NCBI RefSeq assembly: GCF_003063415.1
Contig: NZ_NESK01000002.1
Coordinates: forward strand, 62,001 to 126,000
DNA: 64,000 nucleotides
Reading direction: 5' to 3'
Source: Limnohabitans sp. 2KL-17
GTDB taxonomy: Bacteria > Pseudomonadota > Gammaproteobacteria > Burkholderiales > Burkholderiaceae_C
A model generated the notes under the pieces. It was not told where the DNA came from, did no database searches, and saw nothing but the letters and a program-made list of their open reading frames with translations. Positions 43,470-52,951 of this stretch are shown one piece after another; the stretch's first letter is position 1, and every line of letters starts with the position of its first letter. Position numbers and translations under genes: made by a program.

Positions 43470-43916
43470 TCATTTGCGTGATTTGAATTGAGCAATGCTT
43501 TTTTTGAGGTCTCGGTATTCTTCGCAGCCAAAGGTGCAGGCCTTGTCCAGGCGGCTGAGCAATGCTTCAGCGCCAGCAAGGTCGTTTTTCAAAAGTAACA
43601 GCTCACCGTAGTACTCCAGCGCTCCTCGGTGCTTGGGGTCTTTTTTCAGTGCTGCCTGGTAATTTTGCTCAGCCTCGGCCAAATTGGGCGTGGCTTTTTG
43701 ACGCAAGCTGTAACCCATCAGGTTGTGCCAGTCGGCAGTTGGGGCGGTATCGCTCTGCTTCAGCGTGGTGATGGCTTGTTCGTAGTTTTTGGCTTCGATC
43801 AGTTTTCTCACCTGATTTTGCCAACTGCCTGAAGAGGGTTCTGCAGGGGGGGTATCGGCAGACATGACCGAGGTTGCTATGCTGAAAAGCACGCAAATGA
43901 TGAAATTTTTTTTCAT
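43470..43916 (-). CDS. Periplasmic TPR-like protein
   Basis: This 148-residue exported protein has a Sec signal (MKKNFIICVLFSIATSVMSA) and a mature part made of helix pairs in the TPR style (NLMGYSLRQKATPNLAEAEQNYQAALKKDPKHRGALEYYGELLLLKND), plus a Cys pair (ACTFGCEEY) that may form a disulfide. TPR proteins mediate protein contacts; no partner is indicated. It starts 10 bases after the stop of the glutathione S-transferase-like gene and so is probably its operon partner; no Shine-Dalgarno is visible. Confidence 0.82.
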   Translation of the reverse strand: MKKNFIICVLFSIATSVMSADTPPAEPSSGSWQNQVRKLIEAKNYEQAITTLKQSDTAPTADWHNLMGYSLRQKATPNLAEAEQNYQAALKKDPKHRGALEYYGELLLLKNDLAGAEALLSRLDKACTFGCEEYRDLKKSIAQFKSRK

Positions 43917-43926
43917 GGTGATTGAT

Positions 43927-44598
43927 TCAGTTTGGCGAATATGAGAGTCCGGTTTTTTCCTCATTTTGGCTTTTCTCCATGACTTTTGCAAAATCAGGTG
44001 ATGTTTCGAAATTCCCCATCCAATGCTTCAGGGCTGGCCAATTTTGTGTGTTGAACCAGGGGCGGTCTACATGTGCAAACTGCCTGACAAAAGGGGCCAG
44101 TGCTGCATCGGTGAGCCCCCAGTGGGGGCCTGACAAAAATTTTTGTTGTTGAAGCTCGGCATCCAGTACCAGCAGTAAGACAGATGCTAAGTCGCGATCT
44201 TTCAGGCCGTTGACCAGGCCAAAGCGGTTGGGGTATTTGTAGCGGTCCAGATGGGTTTTAAACAGGCCGTCATTGACCGCAATTTTTTCAAGAGACCTTT
44301 GCAAGTCTGCCAAACTGCCTGGAAGCCACTGATTCGGGTCGCGCTGTCGCAAAGCCCAAAGCATGATGTCCAGACTTTGGTCGATCACCTGTCCTCCTTG
44401 CGCTGGTAAGTTGCTGGGCACCCACAACACGGGCACGGTGCCTTTGGGCGACAAGGCCAGCATGTGGGCGGGCTTGTTTTTCAAGACCACTTCGCGCAGT
44501 TCATGGGCCACACTGCTGGCTTGCAAAGCCAGCCTTGCCCGAATGGCATAGGGGCAGCGGCGAAATGAATACAAAACAGGCAATACGGCGTCAGGCAT
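43927..44598 (-). CDS. Glutathione S-transferase-family protein
   Basis: This 223-residue protein has an N-terminal thioredoxin-fold domain (VLPVLYSFRRCPYAIRARLAL; CPYA at the active-site position, then SPKGTVPVLW with the cis-Pro and VIDQSLDIMLWAL) and an all-helical C-terminal domain. This is the GST layout of the stringent-starvation/omega-like type, where cysteine replaces Ser or Tyr. The substrate is unknown. The reading frame is open far upstream, but the ATG at 44598 is where homology starts. Confidence 0.84.
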   Translation of the reverse strand: MPDAVLPVLYSFRRCPYAIRARLALQASSVAHELREVVLKNKPAHMLALSPKGTVPVLWVPSNLPAQGGQVIDQSLDIMLWALRQRDPNQWLPGSLADLQRSLEKIAVNDGLFKTHLDRYKYPNRFGLVNGLKDRDLASVLLLVLDAELQQQKFLSGPHWGLTDAALAPFVRQFAHVDRPWFNTQNWPALKHWMGNFETSPDFAKVMEKSQNEEKTGLSYSPN

Positions 44599-44688
44599 GG
44601 TCGGAGTGTAAATCCCGTCACTTTTGCAATCCAAACGCGCATGTGCAAAGATGGATACCCCTTCCATTTGTGATTCTGGAGACCTGCA

Positions 44689-45585
44689 GTGAACAAAGAC
44701 TTGATTGATGACACGCAAGCCCTGTTGGGTGGGCGAATCGGCGCCAATGGCACGACGCGCCGGGTGGCCCTGAAAGCCGCTTTGGGCGTGGGTTACGCCG
44801 CAGCAGCGGTGCCGCTCATGGCGCAAACCGCAGTCAAAACCCCTTCCGCTGGGCTGGTCACGGGAGAAGTGACCATTGATGTGAATGGCTTCAAGATGCC
44901 GGCCTTTCGCAGTGCGCCCGAGGGCAAAACCGGTTTGCCGGTGGTGCTGGTGATTTCTGAAATTTTCGGGGTGCACGAGTACATCGCCGATGTCACGCGC
45001 CGTCTGGCCCAAGCCGGGTATATGGCCATAGCGCCCGAATTGTTTGTCCGCCAAGGTGATGCCACGGCCTATGGCGAGATTGCCAAACTGCAGGCTGAAG
45101 TTATTTCCAAGGTGCCTGATGCACAGGTGATGGCCGATCTGGATGCCTGCGTGGTGTGGGCGGCGGCCAACGGGGGCAATGCCAACAAACTTGCCATCAC
45201 GGGATTTTGCTGGGGTGGCCGAATCACCTGGTTGTATGCCGTGCACCAGCCCAAACTCAAGGCGGGTGTGGCTTGGTACGGCCGTCTGGTGGGCAACGCC
45301 ACGGCACTGACCCCAAGCCATCCAACAGCCTTGGTGGGCAAACTCCAGGCCCCCGTGCTGGGTTTGTATGGCGCTGCAGATACAGGCATCCCCCTCGATA
45401 CGGTTGATAAGATGAAAACTGATTTGGCTCAAGGCCCCGCAGCAGCCAAAGCCAGCGAGTTTGTGGTTTATCCTGAGGCCCCGCACGCTTTTCATGCCGA
45501 TTACCGCCCCAGCTTTCGCAAGGCGGCGGCAGAAGATGGTTGGCAGCGCTTGCTGGCTTGGCTCAAACGCCATGGCGTGGCCTGA
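44689..45585 (+). CDS. Dienelactone hydrolase-family protein with exported N-terminus
   Basis: This alpha/beta hydrolase of 298 residues has the nucleophile elbow ITGFCWGGRITW (Cys near residue 174), an Asp in GAADTGIP and a His in EAPHAFHAD, the Cys-Asp-His triad of dienelactone hydrolases. The N-terminal 45 residues contain twin arginines and a hydrophobic stretch (TTRRVALKAALGVGYAAAA), then PLMAQT, so it is likely exported by Tat. The start is a GTG at 44689 with GGAG eight bases before it. No chlorocatechol genes are nearby; many such proteins are general carboxylesterases. Confidence 0.85.
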   Translation: MNKDLIDDTQALLGGRIGANGTTRRVALKAALGVGYAAAAVPLMAQTAVKTPSAGLVTGEVTIDVNGFKMPAFRSAPEGKTGLPVVLVISEIFGVHEYIADVTRRLAQAGYMAIAPELFVRQGDATAYGEIAKLQAEVISKVPDAQVMADLDACVVWAAANGGNANKLAITGFCWGGRITWLYAVHQPKLKAGVAWYGRLVGNATALTPSHPTALVGKLQAPVLGLYGAADTGIPLDTVDKMKTDLAQGPAAAKASEFVVYPEAPHAFHADYRPSFRKAAAEDGWQRLLAWLKRHGVA

Positions 45586-45602
45586 TTTTATGAACGCAAC
45601 GG

Positions 45603-45626
45603 CCGCCCTTTTGGGCGGTTTGTTTT
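45603..45626 (+). terminator. Rho-independent terminator after dienelactone hydrolase gene
   Basis: CCGCCC (45603-45608), loop TTTT, GGGCGG (45613-45618), then TTTGTTTT. It lies 18 bases after the stop and just ahead of the ZIP-family gene. Confidence 0.8.
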
Positions 45627-45650
45627 GGGGTGTTGTGCACTCCGGGAAAC

Positions 45651-46556
45651 ATGATGACTTTATTGGCGATTTTGGTGGGCACTTTGGTGGCAGGCATTGG
45701 CAGCGTCTGGGTGGCGGCCTGGCTGAGTTTCGGCGTGCTGAGTCGCTACACGCAGCACATGTTGAGTCTGGCTGCCGGAGCTTTGCTGGCCACATCCTTT
45801 TTGCATTTGTTGCCGGAAGCTTTCGAAAGTGAAGCGGGCGCCCATGCGCTCTTTCTCACCTTGTTGCTGGGCCTTTTGTTCTTCTTTTTGCTCGACAAGG
45901 CCGAACTGTGGCACCACGGACATGAGCACCACCATGGCGATGGCCACGGGCAAGTTGACCATGACCATGACCATGACCATGACCATGGGCACGGCCACGG
46001 CCACGGCCACGGCCATGCCCATCATCCAGACAAGTCGGTAGCGCACACCCATGCAGACGCGAGCGGCCATTCAAAGGCGGCGGCAATGCCCGTCGAGTTA
46101 CCTCGAGGCCAGTGGGCGGTTTTGGCTGGTGACAGCGTGCACTGTTTTGGCGATGGCATTCTGATCGCTTCGGCCTTCATCGCAGACATTCGCCTGGGCG
46201 TGATTGCGGCCTTGGCTGTGATGGCGCATGAAGTGCCACACCATATGGGTGACCTGGCCGTTTTGCGCCAGGGCAGCAGCAGCCGCCAGGCGGCCATTGT
46301 CAAAGTCTCCATGGCCGGGGCGATCACGGCTTTTGGGGGGGCTGTAGGTTACGTCTTGGTCGATGCTTTGCACGACTGGCTGCCTTATTTTCTGGTGGTG
46401 GCCAGCAGCAGCTTTGTGTATGTGGCGCTGGCTGACCTGATTCCCCAGTTGCAAACACGCCTGTCTGCGCGTGAGACCGCAACGCAAATCATCTGGCTGG
46501 CTGTGGGCATCGGCATGGTGGTGCTGGTCAGCCTGGTGGCCGGACACAGCCACTGA
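45651..46556 (+). CDS. ZIP-family metal transporter with His-rich loop
   Basis: This polytopic inner-membrane protein of about 301 residues takes up zinc or another divalent metal. Transmembrane helices IV and V hold the metal path: SVHCFGDGILIASAF (H-x3-G) and VMAHEVPHHMGDLAVL (HEVPHH). Between helices III and IV lies a long cytoplasmic His-rich loop made of HD and HG dipeptides encoded by hexanucleotide repeats (see the repeat feature). ATG at 45651 or the adjacent ATG at 45654 follows GGGAAA. It is read alone, after a terminator. Confidence 0.9.
   Translation: MMTLLAILVGTLVAGIGSVWVAAWLSFGVLSRYTQHMLSLAAGALLATSFLHLLPEAFESEAGAHALFLTLLLGLLFFFLLDKAELWHHGHEHHHGDGHGQVDHDHDHDHDHGHGHGHGHGHAHHPDKSVAHTHADASGHSKAAAMPVELPRGQWAVLAGDSVHCFGDGILIASAFIADIRLGVIAALAVMAHEVPHHMGDLAVLRQGSSSRQAAIVKVSMAGAITAFGGAVGYVLVDALHDWLPYFLVVASSSFVYVALADLIPQLQTRLSARETATQIIWLAVGIGMVVLVSLVAGHSH
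45957..46022 (+). repeat. Hexanucleotide repeat encoding the His-rich ZIP loop
   Basis: Five perfect copies of GACCAT (45957-45986, Asp-His) are followed by GGGCAC, three GGCCAC, GGCCAT and GCCCAT (45987-46022, Gly-His then Ala-His). The array is in frame, so gain or loss of units changes the loop length by two residues without frameshift. Confidence 0.95.
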
Positions 46557-46602
46557 AAAAACAGCGCGCGCAGACCTCTGCTCTGGTATGTCCGTAGCCC
46601 AG

Positions 46603-47460
46603 TCAGCCTTGAGCGCAGGCCAGGCCAGGGGTGCGGCACCATTCGCTCCAGCTGCCCGCATAAAGCGCGGTGGCGCCAAAACCAGCCAACTCCATTGCGA
46701 TCAAATTGGGCACAGCGGTTACACCACTGCCGCAGTGGTGCACAACGCTGCTGGCAGGTCGGCCTGCCAACACCTGGCTCCACTCGGCTTGGAGTACATC
46801 GGCAGGTTTGAAACGGCCATCCTCCGTAAAATTTTCGGTGAATGGGCGATTGATTGCGCCCGGAATGTGTCCTGCGACCGGGTCCAGCGGTTCCACCTCA
46901 CCGCGGTAACGTGCGCCAGCACGGGCATCAATCACGGTTTGTGCAGACTTGCCCAATGAGGCAGAAACAGTTTCGGTCATTACCAAACTGCGCAGCGGCG
47001 GTTTCAGTTCGAAGCGGGCCGGCACGCCGGGGGCCGCCGGACCAACGGCCACTGGGCCACCCGCGTCTTTCCAAGCCTGCAGACCGCCATCGAGCACGGC
47101 CACCGCATCGTGCCCCAGCCATTTCAGCATCCACCACAAGCGACCGCAATAGTGCCCCTTGTTGCGGTCGTACACCACGATTTGCATGCCATTGTGGATG
47201 CCCAGACTGCCCAGCCATTGCGCCACGATCTCGCGCTGTGGCAGGGGGTGTCGCCCACCGTTCACAGCCAGCGCCGTGTTGTGTGTGCTCAGGTGCCTGT
47301 CCATGTGGGCATGCCATGCGCCTGCAATGTGCTGGTTTTCAAAAAGGCCATCGGCCAAATCGGGCTTCATCAGGTCAAAACTGCAGTCGAGCACCGCGCA
47401 GGAGGCGCCCTGTTGCTGCAGTTGTTGTAATTCGGGGGCGGTGATCAGCAAGCCATACAT
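46603..47460 (-). CDS. sseA: 3-mercaptopyruvate/thiosulfate sulfurtransferase
   Basis: This 285-residue protein has two rhodanese domains. The N-terminal domain has VLDCSFDL and HIAGAWHAHMDRHLS without a cysteine loop; the C-terminal one has VIDARAGARYRGEVEPLDPVAGHIPGAINRPF and the active loop HHCGSGVTAV (Cys243). The CGSGVTA loop is the 3-mercaptopyruvate sulfurtransferase type rather than the CRKGVTA of thiosulfate-specific rhodanese. AGGAGA precedes the ATG at 47460. It is 16 bases downstream of the drug/metabolite transporter gene, in the same direction. Confidence 0.9.
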   Translation of the reverse strand: MYGLLITAPELQQLQQQGASCAVLDCSFDLMKPDLADGLFENQHIAGAWHAHMDRHLSTHNTALAVNGGRHPLPQREIVAQWLGSLGIHNGMQIVVYDRNKGHYCGRLWWMLKWLGHDAVAVLDGGLQAWKDAGGPVAVGPAAPGVPARFELKPPLRSLVMTETVSASLGKSAQTVIDARAGARYRGEVEPLDPVAGHIPGAINRPFTENFTEDGRFKPADVLQAEWSQVLAGRPASSVVHHCGSGVTAVPNLIAMELAGFGATALYAGSWSEWCRTPGLACAQG

Positions 47461-47476
47461 GGTCAAGTCTCCTGGT

Positions 47477-48364
47477 TCAGTGTTCTTCTGCGGGTGCTCT
47501 GGGCAAAGCGCGGTTGCGTAAAACGGTGGAGGCGATGCCGCTGGCCATGATGAGGGCAATGCCCAGCCAACCCATGAGCGGAATTTGGTCGCCAAACAAC
47601 ATCAGACCAAACAATGCGCCAAAGACGATGCCCGAATACTGCAGATTGGCTACGACCAGGGTTGAACCCCGGCTGTAGGCTTTGGTCATGCACAACTGTC
47701 CCAGCGCTGCCAGCAAGCCAATGGGCAGCAACCAAAGGGCGCTGGGCCACATCCAGGGGCTGACACCGGCGACCATCATCAGAACAGCCCCCACCACTGT
47801 GGTGCCCACTGAAAAATAAAACACAGTGCGGGCTTCCGGTTCGTTGAGCCGCCCCAAAGCGGCCACCTGCATATAGGCCAGGGCGGCGATCAAGCCGGAG
47901 AGCAAACCGACGATGCCGGCAAACAATTGGTCTTGTTCAATGGTGGGTCGCAGCAGCAAGATGACGCCGCCAAAACCCGCGATCACAGTCAGCACGATGG
48001 GGCCTTGACGGGTGGCGTCTTGCAGTTTGCCCATGACCAAGGTGCCCCCCACCAGAAAAACCGCCACCCAGATGCCACTCATGTAGTTGAGCGTCATGGC
48101 GGTGGCCAAGGGCAGATGGGCAATGGCGTAGAACCATGCGGCCAGTGAGGTAACCCCCACCACCGAGCGCCAGACATGCATCATGGGAATGGGGGTACGC
48201 AATGAAACGCCTTGCATGCGGCAGACGGTGATTATGAAAATGATCCCGATCAGTCCCCTGAAAAAAACCAGCTCAAAGGTGTGAAAGTGGGCCGATGCAA
48301 ATTTGATGCACACGCCCATCATCGAAAAGAACAAGGACGCGAGAATCATCCATGAAGCTTGCAT
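47477..48364 (-). CDS. DMT-superfamily (EamA) transporter
   Basis: This 295-residue inner-membrane exporter has ten hydrophobic segments in two EamA repeats (first SLFFSMMGVCIKFASAHFHT, second around MTKAYSRGSTLVVANLQYSG). The family moves amino acids, purines or metabolites outward. It begins 13 bases after the stop of the Rieske oxygenase gene and precedes the sulfurtransferase, so the three are probably one transcript. The start at 48364 lacks a clear Shine-Dalgarno. The substrate is unknown. Confidence 0.85.
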   Translation of the reverse strand: MQASWMILASLFFSMMGVCIKFASAHFHTFELVFFRGLIGIIFIITVCRMQGVSLRTPIPMMHVWRSVVGVTSLAAWFYAIAHLPLATAMTLNYMSGIWVAVFLVGGTLVMGKLQDATRQGPIVLTVIAGFGGVILLLRPTIEQDQLFAGIVGLLSGLIAALAYMQVAALGRLNEPEARTVFYFSVGTTVVGAVLMMVAGVSPWMWPSALWLLPIGLLAALGQLCMTKAYSRGSTLVVANLQYSGIVFGALFGLMLFGDQIPLMGWLGIALIMASGIASTVLRNRALPRAPAEEH

Positions 48365-48377
48365 CGGCCGGTGACTT

Positions 48378-49505
48378 TCAGAGGCCCGCCATTTGACGGC
48401 GGTACCACTCATGGAAGTGTTGCATGCCGTCTTCCATGGGGCTTTGGTAGGGGCCGATCTCGTTGTCACCACGTGTCAACAGGGCTTTGCGGCCCGCATC
48501 CATTCGCTCGGCAATTTCGTCGTCCTCTATGCAGGTTTCCATATAGGCGGCCTGCTGGGCTTCCACAAATTCGCGTTCAAAGGCCACGATCTCTTCAGGG
48601 TAGTAAAACTCGACCATGTTCAAGGTCTTGGTGGGGCTGATCGGGTGCAAGGTGGACACCGTCAGCACATGGGGATACCACTCGACCATGATGTGCGGGT
48701 AATAGGTCAGCCAAATGGCACCGCGTTCGGGCAACTGGCCGTTGCGGTACTTGAGCAGCACCTCGTGCCACTTTTTATAAGTGTCTGATCCAGGCTTGCC
48801 AAAGCCCCCGGAAACCCCCACGGTTTGCACCGAGTAATGTTCCTTGAACTCCCAACTCAGGTCGTCACAGGTCACAAACTGGCCCAGCCCCGGGTGAAAG
48901 GGACCCACGTGGTAATCCTCCAGATACACCTCAATGAAGGTCTTCCAGTTGTAGTTGCACTCATGCAGCTCAACCCGATCCAGGGCATAACCTGAAAAAT
49001 CAAGCTGCGCACGCGGCCCCATGCCCGCCAAGTCGGCGGCAATGTCGCGACCGTTGTCTTCGAAAAGCAAACCGTTCCATTCCTGCAACTTGTAGTTGTT
49101 CAGGTTCAGGCAGGGGTCTTGTTCAAAATGCGGCGCCCCCAAAAGCTGTCCGCTGGGTGAATAGGTCCAGCGGTGCAGCGGGCAGACGATGTTGCCGCCT
49201 GCGCTGCCTTTTTGTTGGGTGTGCAGGTTGCCCCGGCCGTTGAGCATGACGGCCTGTCGGTGACGGCAGACGTTGGAGACAAGCTCGACCCCGCCTTGGG
49301 CATTGCGCACCAGGGCGCGACCTTCGGCCTCGTGGGGCAGGGCAAAATAATCGCCAGGGTTGGGAGCCGCCAACTGGTGGCCCACATAGCGGGGGCCCTG
49401 CCGGAAAAGCGCGTTCAATTCGCGCTGAAAAAGCGCTTCATCGAAATAAGTGGAAACTGGTAGTTGGCTTGCGGCCTGCTGCAGTTGAAGACTTAAATCA
49501 GACAT
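48378..49505 (-). CDS. Rieske non-heme iron oxygenase, alpha subunit
   Basis: This 375-residue oxygenase carries a Rieske [2Fe-2S] site, C80-R-H82 and C108-PL-H111, and the mononuclear iron site LEDYHVGPFHPGL (His199 and His204, with Asp197 as the likely bridging acid). It resembles ring-hydroxylating and choline-monooxygenase-like alpha subunits; no beta subunit, ferredoxin or reductase is adjacent, so it probably borrows an electron donor. The substrate cannot be told. It heads a gene run with the DMT transporter and sulfurtransferase; AGG lies at suitable distance before the ATG at 49505. Confidence 0.88.
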   Translation of the reverse strand: MSDLSLQLQQAASQLPVSTYFDEALFQRELNALFRQGPRYVGHQLAAPNPGDYFALPHEAEGRALVRNAQGGVELVSNVCRHRQAVMLNGRGNLHTQQKGSAGGNIVCPLHRWTYSPSGQLLGAPHFEQDPCLNLNNYKLQEWNGLLFEDNGRDIAADLAGMGPRAQLDFSGYALDRVELHECNYNWKTFIEVYLEDYHVGPFHPGLGQFVTCDDLSWEFKEHYSVQTVGVSGGFGKPGSDTYKKWHEVLLKYRNGQLPERGAIWLTYYPHIMVEWYPHVLTVSTLHPISPTKTLNMVEFYYPEEIVAFEREFVEAQQAAYMETCIEDDEIAERMDAGRKALLTRGDNEIGPYQSPMEDGMQHFHEWYRRQMAGL

Positions 49506-49758
49506 GGATGACCTGACCTAGAGACTCCCCCTATGAAGGGGCAGGAACAAAGCGAAGAATTCAAGGAATACTGCGCAAAAAAATGACAGAAACTTCCTGC
49601 CGATGAGCCTCAATTCTACCCCGCGGGCTTGTGTCAGCTGTGTGCTGTGCCACAAGCCGTGGAAATTTCAGGAAATGGCGGTCCTTGGGTTCTGATGCAG
49701 CGGGTTGTCAGCCTGGTCATGGCTTAAGGCCTAAAATCAAGTTTTTTTCGGAACCCCC

Positions 49759-50013
49759 ATGTCCAAGGCTGCCAAAACCGACCTCGCTAGCGCCTCTGCT
49801 GTGGCTTTGCCTGCCTCGTACGAGGCGGCTTTGTCAGAGCTTGAGTCTTTGGTCGGCGCACTGGAGTCGGGTCAGATGCCCTTGGACCAATTGCTAAGCG
49901 GTTACCAGCGCGGGGCCGTTTTGCTGGCTTTTTGCCGTGACAAACTCAAGGCTGTGGAAAATCAAATCCAGGTGCTGGACAGTGGGCAGTTGAAATCCTG
50001 GGGTAGTGCATGA
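49759..50013 (+). CDS. xseB: Exodeoxyribonuclease VII small subunit
   Basis: This 84-residue helical-hairpin protein is recognised by [44 protein letters not shown], the conserved core of XseB, which binds the large subunit XseA in exonuclease VII. The last four bases overlap the ispA start (ATGA at 50010-50013), so translation is coupled. xseB-ispA-dxs is a widespread proteobacterial operon. Confidence 0.93.
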   Translation: MSKAAKTDLASASAVALPASYEAALSELESLVGALESGQMPLDQLLSGYQRGAVLLAFCRDKLKAVENQIQVLDSGQLKSWGSA

Positions 50014-50915
50014 CTATTTTTGACCTGAAAGCCTGGATGCAGCCGCACCTTGACCGTTTGGAGTCGGCTTTGTCCGATGGCATTCGGGCCGATTCGCCCG
50101 CTGATTTGGGGCAGGCCATGCGTTACGCCGTGCTTGATGGGGGCAAACGCTTGCGGCCCTTGCTTGTGCTGGCCACGGCCGGGGCTTTGGGCGATGACTT
50201 TTCCGGGGATGCAGCCTTGCGGGCGGCTTGTGCCGTTGAGCTGATTCATGCTTATTCGCTGGTGCACGATGACATGCCCTGCATGGACAACGATGTGCTG
50301 CGGCGTGGCAAACCCACGGTGCATGTGCAGTTTGGTGAGGCACAGGCCTTGTTGGCCGGCGATGCCTTGCAAACCCTGGCCTTTGAGCTGCTGACGCCGC
50401 AAGACGGCAGTGTGCCAGCCCAGGTGCAAGCGGCCTGTGTGGCCTTGTTGGCCCGAGCTTCAGGCTACCAAGGTATGGCGGGTGGACAGGCCATCGACCT
50501 GGCCAGCGTCGGACAGCGCCTGAGCGAAGACCAAATCCGCCAGATGCACCGCCTCAAAACCGGTGCTTTGTTGCTTTGCAGTGTGCAAATGGGGGCTGCT
50601 TGCGTGCCCGGGGTGCCCGCCTTGGTGCAGGCCGCGCTGACCCGCTTCGGAGAATCCCTGGGCCTGGCTTTTCAGGTGGTGGACGACATCCTGGATGTGA
50701 CGGCCGATTCGGCCACTTTGGGGAAAACGGCGGGCAAGGACGAGGCTGCTGATAAGCCCACTTATGTCGCCTTGATGGGGCTCGAGCAGGCCAAGGCTTA
50801 CGCCGATGCCTTGGCTTCAAATGCCATGCAGGCATTGGCGGACACCGGATTGACTGATCAGCGTCTGGGGGCATTGCGCGCACTGGCTGCCATGGTGGTA
50901 AAAAGAAACAACTGA
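50010..50915 (+). CDS. ispA: Farnesyl diphosphate synthase
   Basis: This 301-residue trans-prenyl synthase builds farnesyl diphosphate from IPP and DMAPP. The first aspartate-rich motif is [10 protein letters not shown] (near residues 86-95), the second is QVVDDILD (near 224), with GGKRLRP at the IPP site and [13 protein letters not shown] in the middle. The length is normal. It overlaps xseB and is followed one base later by dxs, so isoprenoid precursor and chain-elongation genes are tightly coupled. Confidence 0.95.
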   Translation: MTIFDLKAWMQPHLDRLESALSDGIRADSPADLGQAMRYAVLDGGKRLRPLLVLATAGALGDDFSGDAALRAACAVELIHAYSLVHDDMPCMDNDVLRRGKPTVHVQFGEAQALLAGDALQTLAFELLTPQDGSVPAQVQAACVALLARASGYQGMAGGQAIDLASVGQRLSEDQIRQMHRLKTGALLLCSVQMGAACVPGVPALVQAALTRFGESLGLAFQVVDDILDVTADSATLGKTAGKDEAADKPTYVALMGLEQAKAYADALASNAMQALADTGLTDQRLGALRALAAMVVKRNN

Positions 50916-50916
50916 T

Positions 50917-52764
50917 ATGACCAATTTGCTACAAACCATCCACTCCCCGGCAGATCTTCGCCGCTTGTCACGCACTGATTTGCCGCGCTTGGCCGATGAA
51001 CTGCGCCTTTGTGTTCTCGACAACGTTTCCAAAACCGGCGGCCACCTGAGTTCCAACCTCGGCACGGTGGAGTTGACGGTGGCTTTGCACTATGCCTTCA
51101 ACACCCCCGAAGACCGCATTGTCTGGGACGTGGGTCACCAGACTTACCCGCACAAAATTCTCACAGGGCGCCGCGATCGCATGCCTTCGTTGCGGCAGTT
51201 TGGTGGTTTGTCCGGCTTTCCCCGCCGTGACGAAAGCGAGTACGACACTTTTGGGACGGCCCATTCATCCACCAGCATTTCCGCAGCGCTTGGCATGGCG
51301 GTAGCGGCCCGTCAGAAGGGCGAGTCGCGCCATTCGATTGCCGTGATTGGTGACGGCGCGATGACCGCTGGCATGGCATTCGAAGCCCTCAACAATGCGG
51401 GCGTTGAAGATTGCAAGTTGCTGGTGATCCTGAACGACAATGACATGTCGATCAGCCCACCGGTAGGGGCCCTCAACCGGTATTTGGCTCAACTCATGAG
51501 CGGGCGCTTTTATTCGGCGGCAAAAGCCGGTGCCAAAAACATGCTCAAGAACGCGCCGCCCCTTTTTGAGCTGGCGAAGCGGCTGGAAGAACATGCCAAG
51601 GGCATGGTTGTGCCAGCCACGCTCTTCGAGAAATTCGGCTTCAACTACATTGGGCCCATCGACGGACACGACCTGGAGTCGCTGATCCCGACGCTTGAAA
51701 ACATCAAGCACCTAGAGGGGCCTCAGTTTTTGCATGTGGTCACCAAAAAAGGCCAGGGCTACGAAAAGGCAGAAGCCGACCCGGTGGCCTACCATGGCCC
51801 TGGCAAGTTCGATCCCAGCGTGGGTTTGCTGCCTGCCACCACACCGCCTAAAACCACATTCACCCAGGTGTTTGGCCAATGGCTGTGCGACATGGCTGAA
51901 CAAGACCCGCGCCTGGTGGGCATCACACCCGCCATGCGCGAGGGCTCGGGTATGGTGGCGTTTCACCAGCGCTTTCCCAAGCGGTATTACGACGTGGGCA
52001 TTGCCGAGCAGCACGCCGTGACCTTTGCAGCAGGCCTGGCCTGCGAGGGGCTCAAGCCGGTTGTGGCCATTTATTCCACTTTCTTGCAGCGCGGCTATGA
52101 CCAACTGATCCACGATGTGGCTTTGCAAAATTTGCCGGTGGTTTTCGCGCTGGACCGCGCTGGCCTGGTCGGTGCCGATGGCGCCACACATGCCGGCGCT
52201 TACGACATCGCCTTTCTTCGTTGCATTCCCAACATGAGCCTGGCTTGCCCTGCGGATGAGCGTGAATGCCGTCAGTTGTTGAGCACCGCCTACGCCCAAA
52301 ATCATCCGGTGGCAGTGCGCTACCCACGTGGTGCGGGCGTGGGGGCCTTGCCTGGGCGTGACCTGGACACCTTGCCTTTTGGCAAGGCTGAAGTGCGCCG
52401 CCAAGGCAAGCAGTTGGCCATTCTGGCCTTTGGCACATTGTTGGCCCCGGCTTTGGAGGCGGCCGAAAAACTCGACGCTACGGTGGTCAACATGCGATGG
52501 GTCAAACCGCTGGATACCGAGTTGCTCGCGCAAATCGCCAAAGACCACGATCGGCTGGTCACTTTAGAAGAGGGTTGCATCATGGGCGGGGCGGGCAGTG
52601 CTGTGGGTGAGGCTTTGCAGCAATTGCAGATCAACCGCCCTGTTTTGCATCTGGGATTGCCGGATGAGTTCATCGAGCATGGCGACCCGGTCAAGCTGCT
52701 GGCTTTGCAAGGGCTGGATGCTGCGGGCATCGAGCGCTCAGTGCGCCAACGCTGGTGCGATTGA
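50917..52764 (+). CDS. dxs: 1-deoxy-D-xylulose-5-phosphate synthase
   Basis: This 615-residue thiamine-diphosphate enzyme condenses pyruvate and glyceraldehyde 3-phosphate, the first step of the MEP isoprenoid pathway. The N-terminal domain has [35 protein letters not shown] and the TPP motif [20 protein letters not shown]; the middle domain has [17 protein letters not shown] and [15 protein letters not shown]; the C-terminal transketolase fold ends RQRWCD. The length is usual. It is the last gene of xseB-ispA-dxs. Confidence 0.96.
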   Translation: MTNLLQTIHSPADLRRLSRTDLPRLADELRLCVLDNVSKTGGHLSSNLGTVELTVALHYAFNTPEDRIVWDVGHQTYPHKILTGRRDRMPSLRQFGGLSGFPRRDESEYDTFGTAHSSTSISAALGMAVAARQKGESRHSIAVIGDGAMTAGMAFEALNNAGVEDCKLLVILNDNDMSISPPVGALNRYLAQLMSGRFYSAAKAGAKNMLKNAPPLFELAKRLEEHAKGMVVPATLFEKFGFNYIGPIDGHDLESLIPTLENIKHLEGPQFLHVVTKKGQGYEKAEADPVAYHGPGKFDPSVGLLPATTPPKTTFTQVFGQWLCDMAEQDPRLVGITPAMREGSGMVAFHQRFPKRYYDVGIAEQHAVTFAAGLACEGLKPVVAIYSTFLQRGYDQLIHDVALQNLPVVFALDRAGLVGADGATHAGAYDIAFLRCIPNMSLACPADERECRQLLSTAYAQNHPVAVRYPRGAGVGALPGRDLDTLPFGKAEVRRQGKQLAILAFGTLLAPALEAAEKLDATVVNMRWVKPLDTELLAQIAKDHDRLVTLEEGCIMGGAGSAVGEALQQLQINRPVLHLGLPDEFIEHGDPVKLLALQGLDAAGIERSVRQRWCD

Positions 52765-52818
52765 GCCGATTTCCGATCAGAATTATTTGAATTTCATGTG
52801 AATGTTGGTTTTGCTAAA

Positions 52819-52849
52819 ACCCTTTTTATTTAATGATTTAAAAAAGGGT
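52819..52849. promoter_or_regulatory. Inverted repeat after dxs, upstream of dctP
   Basis: ACCCTTTTT (52819-52827) and AAAAAGGGT (52841-52849) are a perfect 9-bp dyad with a 13-base AT-rich centre. It has no T-run beyond the second arm, so an operator for dctP is as likely as a 3' end for dxs. Confidence 0.45.
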
Positions 52850-52881
52850 AAACCCGCACGACTTTGATGAATTTGGATTCC

Positions 52882-52935
52882 TACAATATGGCATCCGGGA
52901 ATTACCAAAATCCTGATCGCCGGATGCATTTTTTT
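52882..52935 (+). promoter_or_regulatory. dctP leader: -10-like box and terminator-like hairpin
   Basis: TACAAT (52882-52887) is a good -10 candidate. Just after it, GCATCCGG (52891-52898) can pair with CCGGATGC (52920-52927), and seven T residues follow at 52929-52935, only a few bases before the AAGGAG of dctP. This looks like an intrinsic terminator or attenuator inside the leader. Confidence 0.6.
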
Positions 52936-52951
52936 AAACAAGGAGTCCTTC

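Noticed and set aside
45957..46022. CRISPR-like short repeat array
   Set aside because: The units are contiguous hexamers in frame within a ZIP-family coding sequence, with no spacers.
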